Positions 1 through 5,695 of a DNA stretch of 5,714 nucleotides are shown one piece after another; the stretch's first letter is position 1, and the number at the start of each line of letters is the position of its first letter. The DNA comes from an uncultured Bacteroidales bacterium (GTDB lineage Bacteria > Bacteroidota > Bacteroidia > Bacteroidales > Muribaculaceae): positions 1 through 5,714 of the forward strand of contig CAMWUH010000148.1 of assembly GCA_947177325.1 (NCBI GenBank), given 5' to 3'. Under the pieces are notes generated by a model. The model was not told the DNA's origin. It did not search any database and saw only the letters and a program-made list of their open reading frames with translations. The translations under genes were made by a program, and so were the position numbers.

Positions 1-40
1 TGTGAGGTCTCGTGGTCTCGGAGATGTGTATACGAGACCG
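1..40. other. Residual Illumina Nextera (Tn5) adapter, non-genomic
   Basis: Bases 7-40 align without gaps to the 34-nt Nextera transposase read-2 adapter, with 31 identities and mismatches only at 16, 33 and 39. The match includes the Tn5 mosaic-end core GAGATGTGTATA at 21-32. The orientation is the one expected when a read or contig runs into adapter, with insert starting at about base 41. Bases 1-6 could be leftover index sequence. Each of the three mismatches creates a copy of GGTCTCG (6-12 and 14-20) or its complement CGAGACC (33-39), which is odd for random error. This stretch should be trimmed and not read as biology. Confidence 0.9.
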
Positions 41-106
41 ATCTTGATTTTTCTTGATTTGACCTCCTATGAGTTGACAACACTTTTTTTTACAATTTTT
101 CCGCTC

Positions 107-114
107 TAATTTTG
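107..114 (+). promoter_or_regulatory. Bacteroidota -7 promoter box for the starch-binding/amylase pair
   Basis: TAATTTTG fits the Bacteroidota sigma-ABfr -7 consensus TAnnTTTG exactly. Transcription would begin near base 120, giving a leader of about 40 bases before the ATG at 161. The -33 region is poor: the expected position holds a T-run (84-91) but no TTTG. The perfect -7 box and its distance to the gene are the support; the weak -33 box might mean the promoter needs an activator, which is inference. Confidence 0.5.
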
Positions 115-160
115 CAACATCGAAAAATCAATAATCTCTTACCAATCAATCTTACCTGAT

Positions 161-1372
161 ATGAAAAAATCTTTACTCCTTACTGCCGCTCTCGGAGCAG
201 CGCTGATGGCTCAAGCTGCCACTCACAATGTATATGTAGCTAACTGCACAGAATGGGGCACTGACGTGGCAATGTATTCTTGGGGCGACTCTGAAATCTT
301 CGGAGGCTGGCCCGGAGCTACTCCCGACGCTACCGTTACGCTCAACGGCATTGAATACAACCAATTCATCATCAACGGCCACGATGGAGAAACAACCCAC
401 ATGATTTTCAACAACAACAGTAATAATGGTCAGCAGGTTGACCTCCCCGAGGTTACTCTCAATGAGGCCAACTACTATTTCGCTACCAACGGCGTGGAAG
501 TGAAGCAATTTGCTTCGCCCGCTGAGGCCGACGTAACCTTTGAGGCCGTAAGCACTTTTGTTTACGCTATCGACAACACCGGATGGAATAATCTCTACGT
601 TTATGCTTGGGCCGACGGTCAGGGCAATGTGTTTGGCGGTTGGCCCGGTGCTAAATTTGCCGAAACTGCTGTTGTCAACGGCGTTACCTATAAAAAAGTA
701 CCTTTCCCCGGCAACGGCACTATCACCTACAATCTGATTTTCAACGACGGCAACGGCACTCAGTTCGACGGCCCCTCAGTGGTTTCAGGCAAAGACCTCT
801 TCATTGAATTGACAGCCAACTCCTTTACAATTATCGAAGGCTCTGCAGAGCAACCCGAAGTTACAACTCCCGATGCGCTCTACGTGATAGGCAATTTGGC
901 CGACAGCAACTGGGACCCCTCTGCCGGCATAGCCTTTACCCGCAATGGCGATGAATTTACTGCTGAAGGTGTTACTTTTGTAGCTGTTGACGGAAACGAA
1001 ATGGCTTATTTCAGCCTTACCTCTGTGCTCGGCACCGGCTCTTCTGACTGGGCTCCCCTCAAAGGCCACCGTTACGGAGCTGACCCTGACAATGCTCTCC
1101 TCACTCCCGGCACCACTGCCGATATGCTTGCTGCAGCCGACGAACCCGCTGCTTGGCAAATCAACCCCGGTAAATACGACATCACCGTTGACTTCGCCGC
1201 AATGACTATCACTGTCAACTCAAATTACTCAGGCGTTGAATCAATTGCCATCGACTCTGACTCCTCTGCAGCTGAATACTACAACATGCAAGGCATCCGC
1301 GTGGCTCGTCCCGCCGTTGGTGGTGTCTATATTCTCAAACAAGGCAATAAAGTTTCTAAGGTAATCTTATAA
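161..1372 (+). CDS. Secreted non-catalytic starch-binding protein (two CBM26-like modules, SusE/F-like module, C-terminal sorting-like domain)
   Basis: This 403-aa protein starts with a clear type I signal peptide (MKKS, hydrophobic core, cleavage near AQA at 17-19) and has no lipobox. Two CBM26-like starch-binding modules follow, at about 22-115 (WPG at 50-52, IFNNN at 82-86) and 131-226 (Tyr146, Tyr148, WPG at 161-163, IFNDG at 193-197). A third module at about 238-353 opens with YVIGN (241-245) and Trp251 and resembles repeats of the outer-membrane starch binders SusE/SusF. The last 45 residues (YYNMQGIRV at 373-381, GGVYI at 387-391, lysine-rich end) look like a type IX secretion sorting domain. 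No catalytic domain is visible, so the likely role is holding starch or maltodextrin outside the cell. It precedes the amylase gene and shares its C-terminal half with that enzyme, so co-expression is likely. The start has no Shine-Dalgarno, as is usual in Bacteroidota. Module calls rest on motif recognition, not a profile search. Confidence 0.88.
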   Translation: MKKSLLLTAALGAALMAQAATHNVYVANCTEWGTDVAMYSWGDSEIFGGWPGATPDATVTLNGIEYNQFIINGHDGETTHMIFNNNSNNGQQVDLPEVTLNEANYYFATNGVEVKQFASPAEADVTFEAVSTFVYAIDNTGWNNLYVYAWADGQGNVFGGWPGAKFAETAVVNGVTYKKVPFPGNGTITYNLIFNDGNGTQFDGPSVVSGKDLFIELTANSFTIIEGSAEQPEVTTPDALYVIGNLADSNWDPSAGIAFTRNGDEFTAEGVTFVAVDGNEMAYFSLTSVLGTGSSDWAPLKGHRYGADPDNALLTPGTTADMLAAADEPAAWQINPGKYDITVDFAAMTITVNSNYSGVESIAIDSDSSAAEYYNMQGIRVARPAVGGVYILKQGNKVSKVIL

Positions 1373-1433
1373 ATCTTGTGATAAGATTTGCTTTGGTTCA
1401 TGCAATAATAATCTTATAATCTTGTGATAAGAT
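1362..1433 (+). repeat. Duplicated hairpin-forming 25/26-mer spanning the gene 1 stop and amylase start
   Basis: Bases 1362-1387 and 1409-1433 are near-identical direct repeats, differing by one extra A in the first copy; their starts are 47 bases apart. Each can fold. Copy 1 offers an 8-bp stem (AATCTTAT 1363-1370 with ATAAGATT 1381-1388) or an alternative 7-bp stem (AAATCTT 1371-1377 with AAGATTT 1383-1389). Copy 2 offers a 7-bp stem (1411-1417 with 1427-1433). The stop codon of the first gene (1370-1372) lies in copy 1. The A and T of the amylase start codon (1432-1434) lie in the 3' arm of copy 2. Neither hairpin is followed by a strong T-run, so they are poor intrinsic terminators. Confidence 0.85.
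1392..1424 (+). promoter_or_regulatory. Possible internal promoter giving a near-leaderless amylase mRNA
   Basis: TTTG at 1392-1395, a 21-base spacer and TAATCTTG at 1417-1424 match the Bacteroidota -33/-7 pattern with one mismatch in the -7 box (C for T). Initiation about 6 bases downstream would fall at or next to the ATG at 1432, giving a leaderless or nearly leaderless transcript. The AT-rich repeat sequence makes chance matches likely, so this is weak. Confidence 0.2.
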
Positions 1434-3636
1434 GAGGTTAAGTAAAGTGTTTAGTTATTTGGTAATTAAGGCCCTGCTCCTTTGTGGGGCCTTAATTTCC
1501 CTTTCGGCCCCGGCTACGGCCGCTCATAAGGCTGAAAACCGTGTAATCTACGAAGTGTTTGTGCGCAATTTCTCCCCCGAGGGCACTCTCAAAGGGGTAG
1601 AGCGCGAAATCCCCCGTCTGAAAGAGCTTGGCGTTGATGTGGTGTGGCTCATGCCTATCTACACACCCGGCATTGAAGGCCGTTGGGGCACATATTCAAG
1701 CCCCTACGCCGTGCGCGACTATAAGGGCATCGACCCCGACTACGGCACTGCCGCCGACCTCCGGTCGCTCGTCAACACTATCCACGCCAACGGCATGGAG
1801 ATTTGGCTTGATTGGGTGGCTAACCACACATCAAAGGACAATGTTTGGGTCAGCACCCATCCCGAATATTATGGCTATAACTTCTATAGCCCCCACGGCT
1901 GGAACGACGTCTATCAGCTCGATTTCAGCAACTCTGCTCTCCACGATGCCATGATTGACGCCATGCAATATTGGGTTGATGAATTTGACGTCGACGGATT
2001 CCGCTGCGACTACGCTTCAGGCCCATCTGAACAGTTCTGGTCAAAAGCCACCTCACGGGTGCTCAAAAACGGCAACCGTGTGGCTTGGCTCGCTGAGGAC
2101 GACTCGATGCCTCAACTGGTGAGCAATGGATGGTTTGACTACAATTATGCCTGGGCTTTCCACGACCGCCTGCTCGACTTTGCGCGCGGGGCTAACGTCA
2201 CCAATCTCAGCCGTGAAGTCAAGGCTCTCCACGACGACTCGGCCTATCGCGGACGCTCGCGAATGGTCTATCTGAGCAACCACGATGTGGTGCAGGACAA
2301 AGGGGGCACTGAAGTCCGCCTCTTCCACAAATATCTCCGCCCGCTGACTGTGCTGCAATTCACAGCCTACGGCATGCCTTTGCTTTACAACGGCCAGGAG
2401 ATCGGCTACGACTCGGGCGCAGTTTCGCTCGCCGAGAAAACGCCTGTTGACTGGAGCAAAGCCGACCCCTCAATGACCGAGCTTATCACCACCCTTTGCT
2501 CGCTCAAGCACTCACAACCCGCCCTCAACACCGGTGCTGAAAACGGCTCATTGATTAATCACTCAGCCTCCGACGCTATGGTCTACGTCTACGAGCGTCG
2601 CCTCGGCGACAACTCCGTAGTCGTGATGCTCAACTTTGGCGATAACGCCTCTACATTTACCGTCACCGGCAACCTCACCGACAATCAGGCAACCGATATC
2701 TTCACCGGTAAAGAAGCTGCCATGAAATCGGGCGCCCGCTTCACTCTTCCCGCTCAGGGCTACGCCGTTTACGTCGCCACCGGCAACGAGCAGCCTGCCG
2801 ACCCTGCCGACCCCATGCCTGCCGGAGGTTATAATATCTACGTTGAAAACAACGTCGGTTGGTCGCCTCTCTACATCTATGCCTACCGCAACGACTCACC
2901 CTCGATTTTCGGCAATTGGCCCGGAAGAGAAATCTCGGAAACAACTCAAGTTGGCGGAGTAACCTATAAGGTGCTCCGCAACGTCGAGGCCACCGACCTT
3001 CAGCAAACATTTATCCTGCATAACAATTCAGGCTCGCAAATCGACGTTACAGGCAGCTTTGCCATTGACCGCGACATTTATTTGCGCCTGACATCGACCG
3101 GCGCTTACGAAATTGAGCCCGGCACAGAAATCCCCTCGGTTGAGGTGCCCGAAGCTATGTATGTTATCGGCAATATCCCCGGCCATAGCTGGGACCCTTC
3201 GTATGGCATCGCAATGACTCGCAACGGCTCGAAATTCCATGCAGCCGAAGTTGACCTCGTGCCTGTTGACGGCAACGAAAACGCTTACTTCAGCCTTACC
3301 TCAGTGCTCGGCAGCTGGGCCGACCTCAAAGGCCACCGCTACGGGGCTATAGGCCACGACGAGCTTATCAGCGCAGGCAATCTGGCCGAGTTTACCCATG
3401 CCGACGACGAAGCGCAGGCGTGGCAAATCACGCCCGGCAAGTATGCCATAACCGTTGATTTCGGAAATAACACCATAGCCGTTGCGTCGGCCGACCTTTC
3501 AGTGGTCGATACAATCGATGCCGGCGGTGCCGACAGTGCGGTCTACTACAACCTTCAGGGCGCACGAGTAGCCTCGCCCTCGCGCGGGCTCTACATTGTA
3601 GTGACCCCGGCAGGCTCGTCAAAACAGATGTTCTAA
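1432..3636 (+). CDS. Secreted GH13 alpha-amylase with CBM26-like and SusE/F-like starch-binding modules
   Basis: This 734-aa enzyme should hydrolyse internal alpha-1,4 bonds of starch outside the cell. A signal peptide (about 1-30, cleavage near ATA) precedes a GH13 (beta/alpha)8 barrel at about 35-375. Its conserved regions are visible: DWVANH (127-132), GFRCD with nucleophile Asp193, acid/base Glu222 in WLAEDD, and SNHD with Asp285, so the triad is intact. A beta-sandwich domain C spans about 380-450. An Ala/Asp/Pro-rich linker (452-464) leads to a CBM26-like module (466-560; Tyr481, Tyr483, WPG 496-498). Next come a SusE/F-like module (576-685, YVIGN 577-581) and a tail with YYNLQGARV (705-713) and GLYIV. 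There is no lipobox, unlike the surface lipoprotein SusG, so type IX secretion fits better. The ATG at 1432 is chosen because it supplies the signal peptide; the next in-frame Met is at residue 74, inside the barrel. Product specificity (amylase versus pullulanase-like) is inferred. Confidence 0.93.
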   Translation: MRLSKVFSYLVIKALLLCGALISLSAPATAAHKAENRVIYEVFVRNFSPEGTLKGVEREIPRLKELGVDVVWLMPIYTPGIEGRWGTYSSPYAVRDYKGIDPDYGTAADLRSLVNTIHANGMEIWLDWVANHTSKDNVWVSTHPEYYGYNFYSPHGWNDVYQLDFSNSALHDAMIDAMQYWVDEFDVDGFRCDYASGPSEQFWSKATSRVLKNGNRVAWLAEDDSMPQLVSNGWFDYNYAWAFHDRLLDFARGANVTNLSREVKALHDDSAYRGRSRMVYLSNHDVVQDKGGTEVRLFHKYLRPLTVLQFTAYGMPLLYNGQEIGYDSGAVSLAEKTPVDWSKADPSMTELITTLCSLKHSQPALNTGAENGSLINHSASDAMVYVYERRLGDNSVVVMLNFGDNASTFTVTGNLTDNQATDIFTGKEAAMKSGARFTLPAQGYAVYVATGNEQPADPADPMPAGGYNIYVENNVGWSPLYIYAYRNDSPSIFGNWPGREISETTQVGGVTYKVLRNVEATDLQQTFILHNNSGSQIDVTGSFAIDRDIYLRLTSTGAYEIEPGTEIPSVEVPEAMYVIGNIPGHSWDPSYGIAMTRNGSKFHAAEVDLVPVDGNENAYFSLTSVLGSWADLKGHRYGAIGHDELISAGNLAEFTHADDEAQAWQITPGKYAITVDFGNNTIAVASADLSVVDTIDAGGADSAVYYNLQGARVASPSRGLYIVVTPAGSSKQMF
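1464..1497 (+). promoter_or_regulatory. Perfect 11-bp stem-loop inside the amylase signal-peptide codons
   Basis: AATTAAGGCCC (1464-1474) is exactly complementary to GGGCCTTAATT (1487-1497) across a 12-base loop. The hairpin begins 32 bases after the start codon and encodes the hydrophobic core of the signal peptide (residues 11-22). It is followed by TTCCCTTTC, a mediocre U-tract. It could slow ribosomes, act as a weak terminator or attenuator between the two starch genes, or stabilise processed mRNA. The pairing is seen directly; the function is inferred. Confidence 0.55.
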
Positions 3637-3650
3637 GACTCGGGTCTAAG
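3633..3650. other. Small hairpin in the 17-bp convergent gap after the amylase gene
   Basis: CTAAGAC (3633-3639) and GTCTAAG (3644-3650) form a 7-pair stem with one A-A mismatch around a TCGG loop, overlapping the amylase stop codon. No T-run follows on either strand, so it is at most a weak bidirectional terminator between the amylase gene and the opposing small gene. Confidence 0.3.
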
Positions 3651-3653
3651 CCG

Positions 3654-3890
3654 TTATTCAGCGGCGTAAGATAAGATTGTTGGCGACTGAATGTCTACGC
3701 CATATTCTTTGGCACGCGCCATAATCGCTTTTGCCAGGCGAGGTTTCAAATCTTCGGGGCAATAACGGAAATATGCTTCAGCGGCTCTGACGTGGGCGGC
3801 ATCGGGCATAGGATATTCACGGCGTTCAGGAAGCCCGAACACACTGTCGGGTAATTCTTTACGTTCTTCGTAACTGATTTGGTCGTTCAT
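3654..3890 (-). CDS. Small protein of unknown function, DUF6582-like
   Basis: This 78-aa, charged, probably cytoplasmic protein has no signal peptide or membrane segment. Its core, LPDSVFGLP (13-21), EYPMPDAAHVRAA (25-37) and a helical KAIMARAKEYGVDI stretch (54-67), recalls the DUF6582-type motif 'LPDsaF..P..r.YPi.d..Hvr.A'. As I recall, that motif occurs as small stand-alone proteins and as tails of phage-associated head or protease proteins. No catalytic residues can be named and no function is assigned. It lies 96 bases downstream of murA on the same strand, with a hairpin in between, and ends 17 bases from the convergent amylase stop. The start has an A-rich upstream (AAAAAATATT) and no Shine-Dalgarno. 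No promoter is evident, so it may depend on murA readthrough. The ORF seems real because the protein pattern is family-like; the family name is from memory. Confidence 0.7.
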   Translation of the reverse strand: MNDQISYEERKELPDSVFGLPERREYPMPDAAHVRAAEAYFRYCPEDLKPRLAKAIMARAKEYGVDIQSPTILSYAAE

Positions 3891-3923
3891 AATATTTTTT
3901 GATAAAGGTTTCCTATAATAACA

Positions 3924-3962
3924 AGCAGCCGCAGGTTTTTTCCGCGACTGCTCTTATTTTTT
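3924..3962. terminator. Hairpin terminator candidate between murA and the small gene
   Basis: AGCAG (3924-3928) pairs with CTGCT (3948-3952). After a C-A mismatch, CGC (3930-3932) pairs with GCG (3944-3946), and GG (3934-3935) with CC (3942-3943), with A3933 bulged and a T6 loop. On the + strand a T6 run (3957-3962) follows four bases after the stem. On the - strand, which carries murA, the tract after the stem is the weaker TTGTTATTAT. It sits 35 bases past the murA stop, so it probably ends murA transcription, perhaps leakily. It could also stop + strand readthrough from the amylase gene before it becomes antisense to murA. Confidence 0.55.
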
Positions 3963-3986
3963 ATGTCAATTTAACAATGTAGAGGG

Positions 3987-5297
3987 TTACTGCAAGATGA
4001 TGTTGGCGCCCATGGAGTTGAGGCGCACGTCGATATCTTCGTAACCGCGCTGAATCTGCTCGATGTTGCCGATAACCGAGGTGCCTTTGGCCGACATGGC
4101 TGCAATCAGCAGTGCGATGCCGGCACGGATGTCGGGCGACGACATGCGGTTGGCGCGAAGCTGATAGCGATGGTTGAGACCTACGACTACGGCGCGATGC
4201 GGGTCGCAGAGAATGATTTGGGCGCCCATATCGATTAGACGGTCAACGAAGAACAATCGGCTCTCAAACATCTTTTGGTGGATAAGCACTGAGCCGTTGC
4301 ACTGTGTTGCTGCCACGAGGATAACGCTCAGGAGGTCGGGCGTAAGCCCCGGCCAGGGAGCGTCGGCAATGGTGGGGATTGACCCGTCGAGGCCGTTTTC
4401 GATTTCGTAGGTTTCCTGAGCCGGGATGTAGAGGTCGTCGCCCTGCTGGTCGATTGTGATGCCCAGTCGGCGAAACGCTTGCGGAATGATGCCGAGGTTT
4501 TCGACTGATGCGTCTTTGATGGTGATTGTGCTTTGAGTCATGGCAGCGAGGCCAATGAAGCTGCCCACTTCAATCATGTCGGGGAGAATACGGTGGGAAG
4601 TGCCGTGGAGGGTGTCGGAGCCGGTGATAGTGAGCAGATTGGAGCCTATTCCGTTGATTTTGGCTCCCATTGCTGAGAGCATGCGGCAAAGCTGCTGCAC
4701 GTAGGGCTCGCAAGCGGCATTGTAGATTGTGGTGGTGCCTTCGGCTAAGGTAGCGGCCATGACAATATTGGCCGTGCCGGTAACGGAGGCTTCATCGAGA
4801 AGCATATATGTGCCGCGCAGGCGATGGTTTCGGGTTGTCAGTCGGTAAGAAGCCAAAGGATGGTCGTAGATGGCTTCAGCCCCCAGGGCCATGAACCCTT
4901 GAATGTGAACGTCGACTTTCCTGCGCCCTATCTGGTCGCCCCCGGGCTTGGGGAAGAAGGCTTGACCGAAGCGAGCCAACAGCGGACCGATGAGCATCAC
5001 CGAGCCGCGCAACTTGGCCGAGCGGGCGATGAAGTCGGCCGAGTTAACGTAGTCGAGGTTGATGTCGGAGGCGCAGAATGTAAAGCTGTGCTTGGAGTTA
5101 CGGCGCACAGCCACACCCATTGCTTCAATCAGGCTGATAAGGTTGCGCACGTCGATAATGTCGGGGATATTGTCGATGGTAACAGGCTCGGAGGTGAGCA
5201 GTGTAGCCGAAATCACTTGCAGCGCTTCGTTTTTGGCGCCCTGGGGGGTGATAGAGCCGTGGAGCTTTTTCCCGCCTTCGATTATAAATGAGCTCAT
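3987..5297 (-). CDS. murA: UDP-N-acetylglucosamine 1-carboxyvinyltransferase MurA, Asp-type active site
   Basis: MurA is the cytoplasmic enzyme that transfers enolpyruvate from phosphoenolpyruvate to UDP-GlcNAc, the first committed step of peptidoglycan synthesis. The 436-aa product covers the whole EPSP-synthase-like two-domain fold, slightly longer than E. coli MurA (419 aa). Visible landmarks are Lys22-Asn23 in QGAKNEAL, the RGSVMLIGPLLARFGQ stretch (97-112), the mobile-loop motif PGGDQIGRRKVD (118-129), AATLAEGTT (181-189), Asp321 (equivalent to E. coli Asp305) and Arg417 in QRGYEDI (equivalent to Arg397). The loop residue that is Cys115 in E. coli is Asp121 here (codon at 4935-4937). Asp at this position keeps catalysis but removes the thiol that fosfomycin alkylates, as known for Mycobacterium tuberculosis and Chlamydia. 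The ATG at 5295-5297 gives the expected N-terminus immediately before the first beta strand. It has its own promoter and points towards the small DUF6582-like gene. Confidence 0.96.
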   Translation of the reverse strand: MSSFIIEGGKKLHGSITPQGAKNEALQVISATLLTSEPVTIDNIPDIIDVRNLISLIEAMGVAVRRNSKHSFTFCASDINLDYVNSADFIARSAKLRGSVMLIGPLLARFGQAFFPKPGGDQIGRRKVDVHIQGFMALGAEAIYDHPLASYRLTTRNHRLRGTYMLLDEASVTGTANIVMAATLAEGTTTIYNAACEPYVQQLCRMLSAMGAKINGIGSNLLTITGSDTLHGTSHRILPDMIEVGSFIGLAAMTQSTITIKDASVENLGIIPQAFRRLGITIDQQGDDLYIPAQETYEIENGLDGSIPTIADAPWPGLTPDLLSVILVAATQCNGSVLIHQKMFESRLFFVDRLIDMGAQIILCDPHRAVVVGLNHRYQLRANRMSSPDIRAGIALLIAAMSAKGTSVIGNIEQIQRGYEDIDVRLNSMGANIILQ

Positions 5298-5366
5298 ATA
5301 TTATGTATTATGGATAAATGCTGATTATGTCGGGGGGTTGATTGCCGAGTTAATGATGTCAGACTT

Positions 5367-5398
5367 CAAATTTACGAATTATCCCGCAAAAACGCAAC
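5367..5398 (-). promoter_or_regulatory. murA promoter, Bacteroidota type
   Basis: Read on the - strand, TAAATTTG (complement of 5367-5374) is an exact match to the -7 consensus TAnnTTTG. GTTG (complement of 5395-5398), 20 bases upstream, matches three of four bases of the -33 TTTG. The spacing is within the usual range. The predicted start near 5360 leaves a leader of about 60 bases before the murA ATG. Confidence 0.6.
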
Positions 5399-5430
5399 AC
5401 AATGCAGTTGCCACGCCAAAAATAATCACC

Positions 5431-5551
5431 GCTACAACTGCTACACTGCTAAATGGGAGTGCCTACTGCTACAAGTGCTACAAGTGCTACACGCGCTACA
5501 CGCGCTACCAGGGTTGTGTAGCAGTAGCCCTACCCGTGTAGCAGTGTAGCA
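5431..5551. repeat. GCTAC-core tandem and inverted repeat array
   Basis: Five consecutive 9-base units occupy 5468-5512: GCTACAAGT twice, GCTACACGC twice, then GCTACCAGG. Related units lie at 5431 and 5440. Complementary GTAGC cores follow at 5518, 5523-5528, 5538 and 5546. The two halves form nested inverted repeats: a 13-bp pair (5439-5451 with 5539-5551) and an 11-bp pair (5463-5473 with 5517-5527). A transcript could fold into a long branched hairpin with the tandem units at its tip. The paired-identical units point to recent duplication by slippage. It lies upstream of the murA promoter. Function is unknown. Confidence 0.85.
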
Positions 5552-5594
5552 TTGCGGGGGGCGAATCGGGTCGTGAGTCGCCACTGTTTTTGAG

Positions 5595-5695
5595 GCTCTA
5601 AGAGCTGCGCAGCAGCGATGTTTGTCCCAAACCTCGGGGGTAGCCCGAGGATACCAAGTAAGAAGAGGCGCTGAGTCCACGCTGCAAGTGTGGAC
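5595..5695. other. Cluster of short perfect hairpins at the window edge
   Basis: Four self-complementary elements lie within about 100 bases: GCTCT/AGAGC (5595-5605, one-base loop), the palindrome GCTGCGCAGC (5604-5613), CCTCGGG/CCCGAGG (5632-5638 with 5644-5650, GGTAG loop) and GTCCAC/GTGGAC (5675-5680 with 5690-5695, extendable by a C-G and a wobble pair). There is no coding signal and no tRNA or rRNA resemblance. A structured RNA or the edge of a dispersed intergenic repeat are both possible, and the element may continue past the window end. Confidence 0.4.

Noticed and set aside
1..40. A natural transposon end or recombination site, suggested by the inverted GGTCTCG/CGAGACC pair
   Set aside because: The near-complete match to the Nextera adapter, including the Tn5 mosaic-end core, and its position at the very start are better explained by library contamination.
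42..60. A short tandem repeat (TCTTGATTT at 42-50 and 52-60) as an operator
   Set aside because: Only two copies in AT-rich sequence next to the adapter junction; chance is a sufficient explanation.
1432..1500. The hairpin at 1464-1497 as a plain intergenic terminator, with the amylase starting further downstream
   Set aside because: The next in-frame ATG is at residue 74, inside the catalytic barrel, and the 1432 start supplies a convincing signal peptide. The hairpin is therefore within the coding region.
2741..3010. An 89-codon Arg-rich - strand frame opposite the amylase linker and starch-binding module
   Set aside because: It is a shadow of the GC-biased third codon positions of the amylase gene, with Arg/Cys-rich content and no start signal.
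5059..5541. A 160-codon open frame on the + strand running from inside murA into the repeat array
   Set aside because: Most of it is antisense to murA, and its end is low-complexity Cys/Tyr-rich sequence encoded by the 9-base repeats. No family resemblance or start signal is visible.
5431..5551. CRISPR array
   Set aside because: Repeat units are only 9 bases and contiguous, there are no unique spacers, and no cas gene is nearby.
5441..5680. A 79-codon - strand frame with a GTG start through the repeat array and hairpins
   Set aside because: The translation is repeat-driven (Cys-Ser-Thr runs) and crosses several perfect hairpins. There is no promoter, and nothing resembles a known protein.
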